In this document: positions 1 to 7,943 of the stretch, one piece after another | How positions within the stretch are numbered: the stretch's first letter is position 1 | Layout of the letters: each line of letters begins with the position of its first letter | IMG/VR virus record: IMGVR_UViG_3300046003_003268 | Location: 1 to 21,380 of that record | From: a virus | DNA: 21,380 bases | Strand: one strand, 5' to 3' | Position numbers and translations under genes: made by a program | The notes under the pieces: model-generated | The model's database searches: none | Told to the model about the DNA's origin: nothing | What the model saw: only the letters and a program-made list of their open reading frames with translations

Positions 1-193
1 ATGTCCCAACCGTTGCAATACGTTCCATCGACGTGCCTTCAATGCTCAATCGCTGGCGTGATGTGCCGACCAAGGACAGTCGAGTGGTGACGATTGCAAC
101 ATTCGTTTCCGCATCACCCCCAGCCAGCCCCCACGTCCGAAACGCAAACGACTGAAACGCAAACCCCCGTTGTGCAAATCTTCCCGTGCTCAT
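1..193 (-). CDS. Hypothetical phage structural protein, 3' part outside window
   Basis: This gene starts at an ATG at 193 that overlaps the TGA of the preceding gene (ATGA junction). It reads without a stop for 64 codons to the left edge. The visible protein begins MSTGRFAQRGFAFQSFAFRT and continues with a valine/threonine-rich stretch (ETNVAIVTTRLSLVGTS). The N-terminal repeats of the R-F/G-F-A-F type resemble short phage proteins that sit after tail fibre genes, but I do not recognise a family. Its place at the end of a coupled series of virion genes suggests a small structural or fibre-associated protein. Only the N-terminus is seen, so length and function are open. Confidence 0.6.
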   Translation of the reverse strand, partial: MSTGRFAQRGFAFQSFAFRTWGLAGGDAETNVAIVTTRLSLVGTSRQRLSIEGTSMERIATVGT

Positions 194-1494
194 GTCTTAG
201 TCAGCGTTGGAGCTGTCCTTGTTCCAGTGGATGTCTGCCCAGCCATGTCGACCGTGAACGTGCTTCCGAACACCGTGATTGCGTAAGTCTCACTGGCTGT
301 CTGCGGATCTGCACATGCTCCGGCTAGAACAGCCAAGAGATAGCCCGATGCGTTTTCAATGTTCGTGATCTGCGTACCAACAGCGGAGTCCAGTTCCGCT
401 GCTGAATCCACCTTGTTTGCAACGGTAAACGTGAGCTGATCTGTTTTCGTTTTGATCGCTGCAACTTCAGTACTGAGTCCTGATTGAATTTGATCAACCA
501 CGTCTGCGTCCAATGGATTGCCCGACCCTGATCGCGTCCACTCAATGCCGTTACCGCTTCCCGATCCTGTTAGTGTGATGTTTGGTGTTGACCCGGAAAC
601 GTCGATTGTCACTGCACCAAACGTGATTGCTGGTTGTGTTGTTGCGAGTGTAACTCCATTGGTCACAGTCGAAACAGTCGGAATCACTGCCCCTGTGTGA
701 GTCACGGCAGCAAGTGTAACCCCAGTTGCCGCCGTGATGTTTGTTGGTGTCGCCAATCCGGTTTGGATCTTCGTAACCGCTGCGGCTGAAATCTCAGCGG
801 AACCAATCGCGTCAGTAGCGATTGCCGCCGCATCAATTGCACCAGCAGCGAATGAGGCTGTCGTAATAGCTCCCGTGGAAACGGTTGTCACGCTGCCAAC
901 AGACCCGGACAGATTGCCCGTGATATTTGCTGTCTGGTTGCCGAGGCCCGTTCCTGCCGTCAGTGAGTAGCCGGTTTTATCGCTGACCGTCGAAACTGTG
1001 TATCCGGTCTTGTCATTGTTGGTCGTCACAGTCACGCCAGCCGTTACCGAAGCAACAGCACCGCCAGCATAACTCGAAACTGTCGAAGGGAAAGTAGCTG
1101 CCAAGAAGCCAGTGGGCTGCGTGTACGAAGCCATTCGACTAGAGACTGCAGCATCAAGGTTAGGCAGCACTGCTGAAGTGTGAGTTACAGGAGCTAACAA
1201 GACTGTACCAGACGTAGCGGAATTGCTTGTAATCACCGTTTTGCTGACTGACGTACACGAAGCCTTGTATGCACCGACGACAAAATAATCCGCGTTCGTC
1301 TCTGCCTGAGTCGGTGCGTAAGTCCATATGCCGCTTGTTGCATCACATGCAAGTGTACCGGCACCAGCACCCCAAGCACCTGTGCCGATGCGAACACGGA
1401 CAGAAGCTCCTGTCGTCTGCTGCGTGCCGTCAGACTTGAGAACGATTTCACCCAAGTCTATGACTGGAGGAGTTGCTGCGTTTCGCGGGTACAT
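190..1494 (-). CDS. Tail fibre-like structural protein, 434 aa
   Basis: Residues 10-100 look like a beta-sandwich module (DLGEIVLKSDGTQQTTGA... then SGIWTYAPTQAETNADYFVVG). The rest is very rich in Thr, Val, Ala and Ser, with recurring units such as DKTGYTVSTV/SDKTGYSLTA near residues 161-180 and TGVTLAAVTHTGAVIPTVST. A short helical, coiled-coil-like segment lies near residues 330-380 (DADVVDQIQSGLSTEVAAIKTK). Such alternating beta-repeat and helical parts are typical of trimeric phage fibre or neck-appendage proteins. The start is an ATG overlapping the TAA of the 54-residue gene (TAATG), and the 3' end overlaps the next start (ATGA). Many conserved phage proteins of this type carry no experimental function, so the fibre role is inferred from composition and place. 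Confidence 0.8.
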   Translation of the reverse strand: MYPRNAATPPVIDLGEIVLKSDGTQQTTGASVRVRIGTGAWGAGAGTLACDATSGIWTYAPTQAETNADYFVVGAYKASCTSVSKTVITSNSATSGTVLLAPVTHTSAVLPNLDAAVSSRMASYTQPTGFLAATFPSTVSSYAGGAVASVTAGVTVTTNNDKTGYTVSTVSDKTGYSLTAGTGLGNQTANITGNLSGSVGSVTTVSTGAITTASFAAGAIDAAAIATDAIGSAEISAAAVTKIQTGLATPTNITAATGVTLAAVTHTGAVIPTVSTVTNGVTLATTQPAITFGAVTIDVSGSTPNITLTGSGSGNGIEWTRSGSGNPLDADVVDQIQSGLSTEVAAIKTKTDQLTFTVANKVDSAAELDSAVGTQITNIENASGYLLAVLAGACADPQTASETYAITVFGSTFTVDMAGQTSTGTRTAPTLTKT

Positions 1495-1658
1495 TACTGA
1501 ATACCTCCACCGATAATTACCGAATTTCGTTGAATCAAATACACACTAAACCCCGGTCCTACTGCCGAAAATCCTCCTGCCCCTCCGTAGTGCCACACGA
1601 ACAGACTATAATAGCCCGCTTGTGTAGTTGTTGGGGATTGCAGGAGTGTTAGCAACAT
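1494..1658 (-). CDS. Small hypothetical phage protein, 54 aa
   Basis: This short gene reads MLLTLLQSPTTTQAGYYSLF and then a Gly-rich VWHYGGAGGFSAVGPG stretch, ending GGGIQ. Its TAA overlaps the ATG of the 434-residue fibre-like gene (TAATG). An AAGG ribosome-binding sequence lies about nine nucleotides before the ATG at 1658. The hydrophobic N-terminus with aromatic and glycine residues recalls short linker proteins found between virion genes of siphoviruses. I do not know its function. Support comes from the coupled spacing on both sides: it fills a gap in an otherwise gapless operon, and no competing frame does so. Confidence 0.7.
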   Translation of the reverse strand: MLLTLLQSPTTTQAGYYSLFVWHYGGAGGFSAVGPGFSVYLIQRNSVIIGGGIQ

Positions 1659-1668
1659 GACATTGGCC

Positions 1669-1830
1669 TTACAGTGTGTTGAGCTGCACTAAGGTGGTTT
1701 CGGTTTCCAAGATGTCAGCATCTAAATCGACGAGCCTTTCAAGGTCTCCGTTGGCCTCAGCTAAAATCCTATTGTCTCTGAGTCGCGTGAGACGGTTCGT
1801 TAGGATTCGGATCAGAAATTCAATATTCAT
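1669..1830 (-). CDS. Small helical hypothetical phage protein, 53 aa
   Basis: The product begins MNIEFLIRILTNRLTRLRDN, continues with an acidic helical part (NGDLERLVDLDADILETE) and ends TTLVQLNTL. It is probably entirely alpha-helical, with regularly spaced leucines that would form a helical hairpin or coiled coil. I recall similar proteins (N-terminal NIEFL-R-L-NRL, then GDLE-LV-LD-EIL-T) lying between tail genes of many phages. They have no known function and may be small structural or scaffolding pieces. The gene starts six nucleotides after the TAG of the 877-residue gene and is followed after ten nucleotides by the next small gene. No strong ribosome-binding site is seen, so re-initiation after the long upstream gene is likely. 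Confidence 0.75.
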   Translation of the reverse strand: MNIEFLIRILTNRLTRLRDNRILAEANGDLERLVDLDADILETETTLVQLNTL

Positions 1831-1836
1831 GTGTGT

Positions 1837-4470
1837 CTACCAGAATAAGAGGCAACGGAAGCATTCTTGAAATGACGCACGATTGAGCCACAGATATTTC
1901 AGTCCATCTTTGGTCGTGAAGATTTCCATGCGGTTTCCGATAATCGCAGTCGGAGCAACGTAGGGGTACATCGAACCGCCGTTGACCTTGCCGGTGACGA
2001 CATCCAAATACATCACACGCTGCGTTGCATCCTTATGGAAGTAGATGCGGTCGCCACCATCGTAGGCAGTCATCGTTCCGGTTGATAGAGTCTCGGTGAG
2101 TGGTGCTGTGTTGATCACAGAAATGCGGTCTGTACTTAAATCAACACGCTCGAAGCCATAAAAACCGCCTCCACGAGAAACAAACATATATCGACCACGG
2201 TAGGCAGCGAGCGAAGTCCCAAACGCCCAGTTGGCGTTGGTTCCGACGCCCTTAGCGTTACCTTCCAGAATCACGTACTGAGTTGCCGCCGCAGTCGGTG
2301 CCGTGATTGTCGAGACGGTTAACGTGTTAGACGTGTTTGACGCGACGATCACCTCGATGGGTCCACCCGTCGAAGTCAGCACACGAACGCGACGACCAGC
2401 GTAGAGGTTCACCGCCCAGCTTTTGCTGGTATCTTGAATCGTCGTGGTAGACTGTGTACCAGTCGCGACTCCAAAGTCTAAAGCACCAATCGCAGAGCCA
2501 ATGGCAATTGAGTATCGACTAACACCGTTTGTCGGTGCTGTCACTGTGTTAGCAAAGGTGAGTGTCGTTGCTGTGTTGCTCGCAACTCGAACAATCTGTC
2601 CGGTAGCTGCACCCGTTCCGACCGTGTAGGCATTCGTATTCAAATACACCAGTCGCCCGAGATGCTCGTTGGTCGTCCAGTTTTTGGTCAGGTCGGTCAG
2701 AGTGGTCGTGGACTGCGAGCCTGTGAGCGTACTGGCCGCTGGCGTACCAGCCATCGTGTACGTGAAAGTGGTAGCACTTGCTACGGTTGCGATAGCTACG
2801 TTCGTTACGTTGTAGTTTGAGTCTGTCGCACCCCTAACTGTCACCAAATCACCAACACGGTATTGGTGAGCGTGAGCAGTCGTAACGGTCGCTGTCGTTG
2901 TTACGTTTGACAACGAAGCAATTGCCACTGGTTGATGACCACCAACGGTCGCCGCAGCATTTCGAGCGATACCCCAGTCTCGTTGCCGTCCCCATGTTGC
3001 AACCTGCGAATCCATGTTGTGCATAAGGAGTCCGGCATTGCCACCACATACCATGTAAATCTTGTCGGCATCGCCTTGGACGACAAACACCGAATCTGTC
3101 GATGGGTTCGTATCCCATGCGTTCTGCACCGTTAAAACGGTTGCCGTATTACTTGCAATCGTCCGTGTCTGCCCTCGACCTGTGCCATGCAGAATACGAA
3201 CAGAATAGTTAGCCCACCGATTCGTGGCCCAAGCCTTGGTCGAATCGGTCAGCGAGGTCGATGCACCCGCTGTCGCAGTACCAGCGTCAAAGCCAATAAT
3301 CAGATAACGACTCGTTGTGTCCGGTGCTGTTCCAGCCGTTGACCAAGTAAGAGTCGTCCCTGTGTTGCTGGCAATCTGACGGATCTGCCCAGCCCCGGTG
3401 CCGGAGTAAATGAACACCCAATACCCAACATACTCATTCGTTCTCCAAGCTGCGAAGTCCACACCATGAGATGCGTTGACAAGCGTTGTCGTAGTGCCGC
3501 CTGTTGCAATGCCACGTTCCCAGATTGAAGAGTTTTCGGTCGTGCGTTCAATCGAGAAATCGGTGAGTGCAGCAGCGAAAAGGTTTGTATGACTTGGCAG
3601 GATATACCAAGTATCCGTGAGCACACAGTACGCTTGATACGTGTAAAACGGAGCCGCAGCAGCACCAGACGCACACAGCACCATCCCGCTTTGGATACGG
3701 AATACAGAGGTCGAATCAGGGGTCGTTGCCCATGCCGAGTCAACCGTCACGACTTGCGACTCGATGCTGTAAAACGTCTGCGAGCCAGCCGTTGCCGAAA
3801 TTGCTGGAGAGAAAATGGCAGGGTTGTGCCACTGCTTATTCATCTGAGCCGAATCGCCAACCGTCAGGATCGTTCCCGTATTGCTCAGGATTCGACGGAT
3901 CTGGCCTGAGCTACCAGCAGGAGTATTAGCGACTCGCAGTGTGTATCCTGCGTACTGATTGCCGCCGAAAGACTTCAGCGTATCAGTGATTGAAATTGCT
4001 CCTGCCGTGTTAGACACTGCCGTTGGAACACCACTGGCATGAACGACTGGTTCGGCCACTTCCGTAATCGTTCGGCGTTGTCCGGCACCTGTACCTGAAA
4101 TAATGACAACATCGTAACCGACAAGACTTCCCTGCGTGACTGCCGCAATCTCAAGTGTAGTTGATGTAGCCGAGATAACTCGGTCTTCCACGCCCAAAGC
4201 ACCTGCAAACTTCATCGCGGAGAAAGTCACAGGAGCAATCGCTGGCGATTGCAACTGCTGATACATGTCCGTCCATGTGTCGTACCGCGAAAAGTTCGTG
4301 GCCGAGATCAGGTAGTAGATGTAACGGCCATGCTCTGACTGCAAGAAATTTCCATTGTCTGCGGAGCAAGACGATGAGATTGCAGACGACACCGCAGGAG
4401 CAAAACGAGTCCATTCCCACGTTGGCAAATCGACTGCTTGGGTCAAAGTATTTTTATTGAGTGCTGGCAT
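1837..4470 (-). CDS. Large repeat-containing tail structural protein, 877 aa
   Basis: Residues 1-90 form a conserved-looking N-terminal part (PTWEWTRFAPAVSSA... GRYIYYLISATNFSRYDTW). There follow about six copies of a 60-70-residue beta module, clearest at residues 325-392, 402-466, 586-657 and 671-736, with weaker copies near 100-150 and 158-260. Each has the pattern T-L-D-TKSW-N-YAG-VRI, then GTGAGQ-R-IASNT-TLT, then PDTTSRYVI. Residues 740-860 look like a beta-propeller-like end (RGRYMFVSRGGGFYGFERV, YDGGDRIYFHKDATQRVMYL). This fits a tail hub, tail needle or fibre protein that binds a surface or another virion part. The ATG overlaps the preceding stop (TGATG). It is the longest gene here, as expected for a tail component. 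Confidence 0.85.
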   Translation of the reverse strand: MPALNKNTLTQAVDLPTWEWTRFAPAVSSAISSSCSADNGNFLQSEHGRYIYYLISATNFSRYDTWTDMYQQLQSPAIAPVTFSAMKFAGALGVEDRVISATSTTLEIAAVTQGSLVGYDVVIISGTGAGQRRTITEVAEPVVHASGVPTAVSNTAGAISITDTLKSFGGNQYAGYTLRVANTPAGSSGQIRRILSNTGTILTVGDSAQMNKQWHNPAIFSPAISATAGSQTFYSIESQVVTVDSAWATTPDSTSVFRIQSGMVLCASGAAAAPFYTYQAYCVLTDTWYILPSHTNLFAAALTDFSIERTTENSSIWERGIATGGTTTTLVNASHGVDFAAWRTNEYVGYWVFIYSGTGAGQIRQIASNTGTTLTWSTAGTAPDTTSRYLIIGFDAGTATAGASTSLTDSTKAWATNRWANYSVRILHGTGRGQTRTIASNTATVLTVQNAWDTNPSTDSVFVVQGDADKIYMVCGGNAGLLMHNMDSQVATWGRQRDWGIARNAAATVGGHQPVAIASLSNVTTTATVTTAHAHQYRVGDLVTVRGATDSNYNVTNVAIATVASATTFTYTMAGTPAASTLTGSQSTTTLTDLTKNWTTNEHLGRLVYLNTNAYTVGTGAATGQIVRVASNTATTLTFANTVTAPTNGVSRYSIAIGSAIGALDFGVATGTQSTTTIQDTSKSWAVNLYAGRRVRVLTSTGGPIEVIVASNTSNTLTVSTITAPTAAATQYVILEGNAKGVGTNANWAFGTSLAAYRGRYMFVSRGGGFYGFERVDLSTDRISVINTAPLTETLSTGTMTAYDGGDRIYFHKDATQRVMYLDVVTGKVNGGSMYPYVAPTAIIGNRMEIFTTKDGLKYLWLNRASFQECFRCLLFW

Positions 4471-4910
4471 CAGACAAACTCCAGTTTAGATCGAAGCGAA
4501 TTTGCGTAAGTGTTCTTTGCGATGTTGATGTACTGCTCGCGGTCCATGCCAGCGTTTGCTACGATGTTGGTAAGAGTACCGGCTGAAATGTTAGACACTG
4601 TGGTAACTGTGCCCACTGTGGTAACAGTTGCCAAGGTCAACGATCCTGTGATCGCGTCTAGCGTGATACGCTGTCGCTGTTGCTGATCAACAACCGCATT
4701 GCATTCCAAAATCTTGACCAGCCGAGAAAGCATACGAAGCAAGTCATCCGACTGATTCGCAACCGACGGCATTGGGTTAGACATACTGACATCAACTGCC
4801 GAGCCGTCTTCCCCGATGGCTGGCTTGATGCGTTGGAACTGAACGCCGCCGATGTCATCGGTAGCGATCGTCGTTCCAGTCCCTGGCGTATATCCTACAT
4901 TATCAGCCAT
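4470..4910 (-). CDS. Conserved phage structural protein, 146 aa
   Basis: The protein starts MADNVGYTPGTGTTIATDDI and has a GGVQFQRIKPAIGEDGSAVDV segment. A mid-part (residues about 50-85) is helical (DDLLRMLSRLVKILE), followed by a Thr/Val repeat stretch (LATVTTVGTVTTVSNIS), and it ends in a helical, charged tail. The N-terminal DNVGYTPG-G--IA-D-IGG--FQR-K pattern recurs in many phage genomes near tail genes, without assigned function. The short beta-repeat stretch could join trimeric fibre or neck proteins. It is coupled on both sides (TAATG upstream, TGATG downstream), which places it firmly in the virion operon. I am sure it is a gene but not of its role. Confidence 0.85.
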   Translation of the reverse strand: MADNVGYTPGTGTTIATDDIGGVQFQRIKPAIGEDGSAVDVSMSNPMPSVANQSDDLLRMLSRLVKILECNAVVDQQQRQRITLDAITGSLTLATVTTVGTVTTVSNISAGTLTNIVANAGMDREQYINIAKNTYANSLRSKLEFV

Positions 4911-5551
4911 TATTGTATCCCTGTGATCGGGTCAGCCGATGCGTTAGTTGTCAGCGTTTTGGTAAACCGGCTTGTGCTACCGTCAGTACCTTTTATGGTG
5001 AGTGTCGATCCACTGATGGAGTGTTCCAGCATCGCGAGGATGATCGTCCCAAGGCAGTGCTCCGGCATAGTTGTTTCAACGTTCGACACGTTGCGCGACA
5101 GGATTGCGTCGATGCTGGCGGTTAACATTTCCGCTGTTGGTACTCCGCTGTTGAACGTGCCATTCGTGCCGCCGAACTTCTTTACATCAACCGGCAGCGG
5201 CCTGCAATCAATCCTCAATGCAGTCGGTAACAGATTAGTCGCACCGTACAAATACAGCGTGACAAATCCTTCCGTGTCAACTGCTGCGTTCGGCAAGTCG
5301 AGCCGATAAACGCCCTTCATGTCCGTTGCATCAATTTCGACAAAGCCACCACTGGACCACGCACCGCCAACCGTCTGAGTTGCCAGCGTGATCGCCGTGC
5401 GTGATCCTGTCGCACCTTTGCGATACGAGGCGACAAGACTCGCTGAGTTGAATACCAGACCAGCCAGCCCTTGGCCCGTTGAACTGCTTGAGTCCTGCAG
5501 GAAGATGTCAATTGTCTGTGATGTAAGACCAGCATAAACGTATTCGCTCAT
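4910..5551 (-). CDS. Conserved phage virion protein, possible BppU-like N-terminal module, 213 aa
   Basis: Residues 1-110 form a beta-sandwich-like module: VYAGLTSQTIDIFLQDSSSS, GLAGLVFNSASLVASYRKG, then GGFVEIDATDMKGVYRLDLP. This order (ligand-like DSSS-TG-GL-GL, then GF-E-D---GVYRLDLPNA) is common in phage proteins near the baseplate or tail tip, and it resembles the N-terminal domain of receptor-binding baseplate proteins. Residues 120-213 hold a helical stretch and a short beta hairpin (SGSTLTIKGTDGSTSRF). Its start overlaps the TGA of the beta-helix gene (ATGA) and its TAA overlaps the next ATG. The role in the tail tip is inferred from module order and neighbours. Confidence 0.8.
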   Translation of the reverse strand: MSEYVYAGLTSQTIDIFLQDSSSSTGQGLAGLVFNSASLVASYRKGATGSRTAITLATQTVGGAWSSGGFVEIDATDMKGVYRLDLPNAAVDTEGFVTLYLYGATNLLPTALRIDCRPLPVDVKKFGGTNGTFNSGVPTAEMLTASIDAILSRNVSNVETTMPEHCLGTIILAMLEHSISGSTLTIKGTDGSTSRFTKTLTTNASADPITGIQ

Positions 5552-6993
5552 CTCATTCCCCCGTGCATTCCGCGAGCGATTGGGATTCCGCCACCGCCAG
5601 AATCCTGATGCTGTGCAGCCCCAATGTCCGGATATCCAACCGTTCCGGCGTAGCCTGACTGAGACTGGCAGAACACGCCTCGACCCGCACCTTTTGCCTC
5701 AACGAGACTAATCCGGAAATCACCGTTTGCGGCATCGGTCCACGGACTCGCATTACTTGCATACGCGACAGATCCCGACAAATCCGCGTAAGTCGTGCCA
5801 TTAGTTTGCCCAAGCGCGTTTGCTTCCGTGCCTGCACCAAATCCACACGTAACAATGCGTGTCACCGCTGTGCTAACGATGCTGGAAATATTGATTCCAT
5901 AGCCAGCGTTTTTCGTAAAATTGCACGACTCAATCAGCGTAAAGCTGTTTCCAGCAGACGAGTTTCGAACTCCATCTCTGCCGTTGTTATAGGCATCGCA
6001 GTTAATCAACGACACTACTCCTACCGTCGTATCAAGAGTCCATCCGTCTCGACCATTCGTGTCTGCAATGCAACGAATAAAATTTGGGGACGATCCACCA
6101 GCCCCGACAACAAAGCCAGTGTTATTTGAACCACTGTTGTCGTGTGCGATACATCTAACAAGCGTACTACTGGAACACACAAAGCCTCCCAAACCAGAAG
6201 TGTTGCTTTGGTTGCATAGGTACGCTTCACACTCTACTGCAATCGCCCCTGACGTTAAGCTAATTCCGTTACCTCGCACGTTATTGACGACGACACCAGT
6301 CAGTAGACATCGCGCACCACCGCCGGACATTTGCAAGCCTGTTGCAGAGCCAGTTGCTCCGTTGTTCTGCAAAATGCAGTTTTCGAGCCATTGATTGTTG
6401 AGCGTAAACGTCAACAGAGTGTAAGAGACTCCAGATGTTCCGCCATCGATAATAAATTTGCCGGTATCTCCATACGTTGCGTTATAGCCTCTGTAGCATA
6501 CCGGACCCGTTGTCCCGCATGAAATGGCTGCAGTGATTGAATAGGTAGCGTCATTTTTGAAATTGACCCGTGGCAGCTCGGAAGACGTGTTTTGTAAAGA
6601 CGATGACACGAGCGTAAACGGAAACCCCGATGTTCCTGATGGGCCAGCCCATGCTCCACCAATTTTAAGCGTCCGATTGCTTGTTCCGTCTGTGGTTGTG
6701 CCGCTTTTTGCTGTCGTGCTCACCGTTATTGTCGTCGATGTGCGAGCGGTAACGCGACCGACTAGCGTGGTGACAGACGCCCCATCAGCATAAACAGACG
6801 CAAAATCACCCACTGCAACACCATCAGTCACGGGGTTTCCTGATGCGACTGTAAACACACCTGTAGCCGACACCCATGTTCCGCTTGCATAGGTTAGATC
6901 CGCAGCGGTTCCCGGCTCGGTACTGTTTCCAGTGCGAGTTCCTGCGTTAAGATTCGATCCGCCTGAGCGGCAGCAGAATTCCGTGAACGCCAT
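5548..6993 (-). CDS. Right-handed parallel beta-helix tail spike-like protein, 481 aa
   Basis: Residues 1-110 are a beta-rich head (ATGVFTVASGNPVTDGVAVG, GRVTARTSTTITVSTTAKSG) that resembles the module in the 877-residue neighbour and probably attaches the protein to the tail. Residues about 150-440 are a series of short turns typical of parallel beta-helix (PbH1) repeats: GNGISLTSGAIAVECEAYLC, FIRCIADTNGRDGWTL, LINCDAYNNGRDGV, IESCNFTKNAGYGINISS. The N-G---GI/V pattern with buried Cys and Asn ladders is characteristic. Phage proteins of this fold often bind or cut host surface polysaccharide, and no catalytic residues can be assigned here. It is linked to both neighbours by TAATG and ATGA overlaps. 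It is a good candidate for the host-recognition protein. Confidence 0.85.
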   Translation of the reverse strand: MAFTEFCCRSGGSNLNAGTRTGNSTEPGTAADLTYASGTWVSATGVFTVASGNPVTDGVAVGDFASVYADGASVTTLVGRVTARTSTTITVSTTAKSGTTTDGTSNRTLKIGGAWAGPSGTSGFPFTLVSSSLQNTSSELPRVNFKNDATYSITAAISCGTTGPVCYRGYNATYGDTGKFIIDGGTSGVSYTLLTFTLNNQWLENCILQNNGATGSATGLQMSGGGARCLLTGVVVNNVRGNGISLTSGAIAVECEAYLCNQSNTSGLGGFVCSSSTLVRCIAHDNSGSNNTGFVVGAGGSSPNFIRCIADTNGRDGWTLDTTVGVVSLINCDAYNNGRDGVRNSSAGNSFTLIESCNFTKNAGYGINISSIVSTAVTRIVTCGFGAGTEANALGQTNGTTYADLSGSVAYASNASPWTDAANGDFRISLVEAKGAGRGVFCQSQSGYAGTVGYPDIGAAQHQDSGGGGIPIARGMHGGMR

Positions 6994-7589
6994 TAGAATT
7001 GCTTCCCGGCAAGTGCAGCGTTTACGCCAGTACGATCACCAACAGCGATCAAGGGATTGATTGTTTCATTAAGCCACGACACCCACTCCGATTGAAACTG
7101 TTGACGATCCGCCTCCGCTGCTGCCGCGTTTCGCTGTGCCGCAAATTGTTCCGCCGTTAGATCCGCAAACAACCAGCCGCCACCCAATGCTGCAACCGCC
7201 GCGAAGTCTGCAGCCGATGGCATGTTTTGCAGGCCACCCATTGACTGAGCTAATGCCCAAAATGGTGCAGAAAACTCAGGTACGGTCGTATCGAAAAACT
7301 GATTTCTGTCGTTGGTGATGTGACTAAACCACTGATTGACAGCAGCCGCATGTTGTGGTGAACCGCCAGCATTAACAGCCAAAACCATGTTTACGACTGT
7401 GCCGGACCACTTTTCTCCTGTGTCGACGGGTCGAATTAGACGCACCAACATACCGCGATTATTGAGCGTAAACAGCAGGTCTGCCAAAGCAATCTTTGAC
7501 GCTGTCAGGCCAGTCACTTTCAGTGCCGCAACGATCTCCGCGTCCGTGCCGGTGAGTCCAAGGCTTTGAGCTTTTTCGTATGCGTTCAT
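6993..7589 (-). CDS. Conserved hypothetical phage protein, 198 aa
   Basis: The product starts MNAYEKAQSLGLTGTDAEIV and has two helical N-terminal repeats, then a middle part with Trp and aromatic residues (EKWSGTVVNMVLAV, VNQWFSHITNDRNQFFDTT). A low-complexity Ala/Gln-rich helix (LTAEQFAAQRNAAAAEADRQ) follows, before the end VNAALAGKQF. Proteins with this layout (Y---A-SLGLTGT--EIV--LK-TG-TA) occur beside tail and fibre genes in other phages and have no known function. A GGGGGA ribosome-binding sequence sits four nucleotides before the ATG at 7589, just after a hairpin with a T-run. This suggests that the gene begins a new expression unit of the tail block. Confidence 0.8.
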   Translation of the reverse strand: MNAYEKAQSLGLTGTDAEIVAALKVTGLTASKIALADLLFTLNNRGMLVRLIRPVDTGEKWSGTVVNMVLAVNAGGSPQHAAAVNQWFSHITNDRNQFFDTTVPEFSAPFWALAQSMGGLQNMPSAADFAAVAALGGGWLFADLTAEQFAAQRNAAAAEADRQQFQSEWVSWLNETINPLIAVGDRTGVNAALAGKQF

Positions 7590-7598
7590 GGTTCCCCC

Positions 7599-7627
7599 AA
7601 AAAATCAACAGCGGATCAACGATCCGC
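7599..7627 (-). terminator. Hairpin with T-run between lysis-like and tail genes
   Basis: On the minus strand GCGGATC and GATCCGC (7621-7627 and 7611-7617) pair perfectly around a 3-nt loop. Six T residues (7599-7604) follow after a 6-nt spacer. The gap between stem and T-run is longer than in a classical intrinsic terminator, so termination may be weak. The T-run leads directly into the GGGGGA ribosome-binding sequence of the 198-residue gene, leaving no room for a separate promoter. The element may lower, rather than stop, transcription into the tail genes. Confidence 0.45.
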
Positions 7628-7629
7628 GT

Positions 7630-7725
7630 TTACTGCAACTGCTTCCAAACTGAATAAATCAGCCCGCCCGTTGCGTCCCAAATCATTGACAACAAAAATG
7701 CCACAACATTGATAACCGCCGTCAT
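7630..7725 (-). CDS. 31-residue single-span membrane protein
   Basis: This very short gene starts at an ATG at 7725 whose bases overlap the TGA of the preceding gene (ATGA) and ends in TAA at 7630. The product is MTAVINVVAFLLSMIWDATG followed by GLIYSVWKQLQ. Residues 2-16 are strongly hydrophobic, and a Lys lies near the C-terminus, so a single membrane helix is likely. It lies right after a TTG-started gene with one membrane segment and a coiled coil. Together the pair resembles small lysis-accessory sets such as holin with antiholin or XhlA-type proteins. The role is inferred only from hydrophobicity and location. The coupled start and the exact fit into the gap support that it is a gene. 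Confidence 0.6.
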   Translation of the reverse strand: MTAVINVVAFLLSMIWDATGGLIYSVWKQLQ

Positions 7726-7943
7726 TTATGGTCACTCAATCGGCCTTCAAGCCGTCCTACTGTTGTGCTGATTTCAGCAATGTTTTGGTGCATCTGCTCT
7801 ACTCGCTCATTCAGCGATTTCCGATCGTCTTTGCACTCACGCAGTTCAGCATTAAACCACACCCACATTTTGCCAACAGCCCCACTCAGGACCGCACCGA
7901 GTGCTGTAATCACTCCCAAAATGACTTCTGCCGAGATATTCAA
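7722..7943 (-). CDS. Small membrane/coiled-coil protein with TTG start, XhlA-like layout, 73 aa
   Basis: I place the start at a TTG at 7943. It shares bases with the TGA of the preceding gene (TTGA) and has a strong CAGGAG ribosome-binding sequence eight nucleotides upstream. A longer reading from an ATG at 8030 would overlap the neighbour by 91 nt and is less likely. The protein has one hydrophobic segment (AEVILGVITALGAVLSGAVG, residues 4-23). A charged coiled coil follows from about residue 33 to 73 (ELRECKDDRKSLNERVEQM, then IAEISTTVGRLEGRLS). Haemolysin XhlA-type phage proteins also pair a coiled coil with one membrane helix, though usually in the reverse order. A part in lysis is plausible but unproven. 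Confidence 0.7.
   Translation of the reverse strand: MNISAEVILGVITALGAVLSGAVGKMWVWFNAELRECKDDRKSLNERVEQMHQNIAEISTTVGRLEGRLSDHK

Noticed and set aside
3300-3743. 147-codon minus-strand frame
   Set aside because: It lies wholly inside the 877-residue gene in another frame and has shadow-like Arg/Leu-rich composition.
4680-5309. 209-codon plus-strand frame
   Set aside because: It is antisense to two well-supported coupled virion genes, and no plus-strand promoter or ribosome-binding site is seen.
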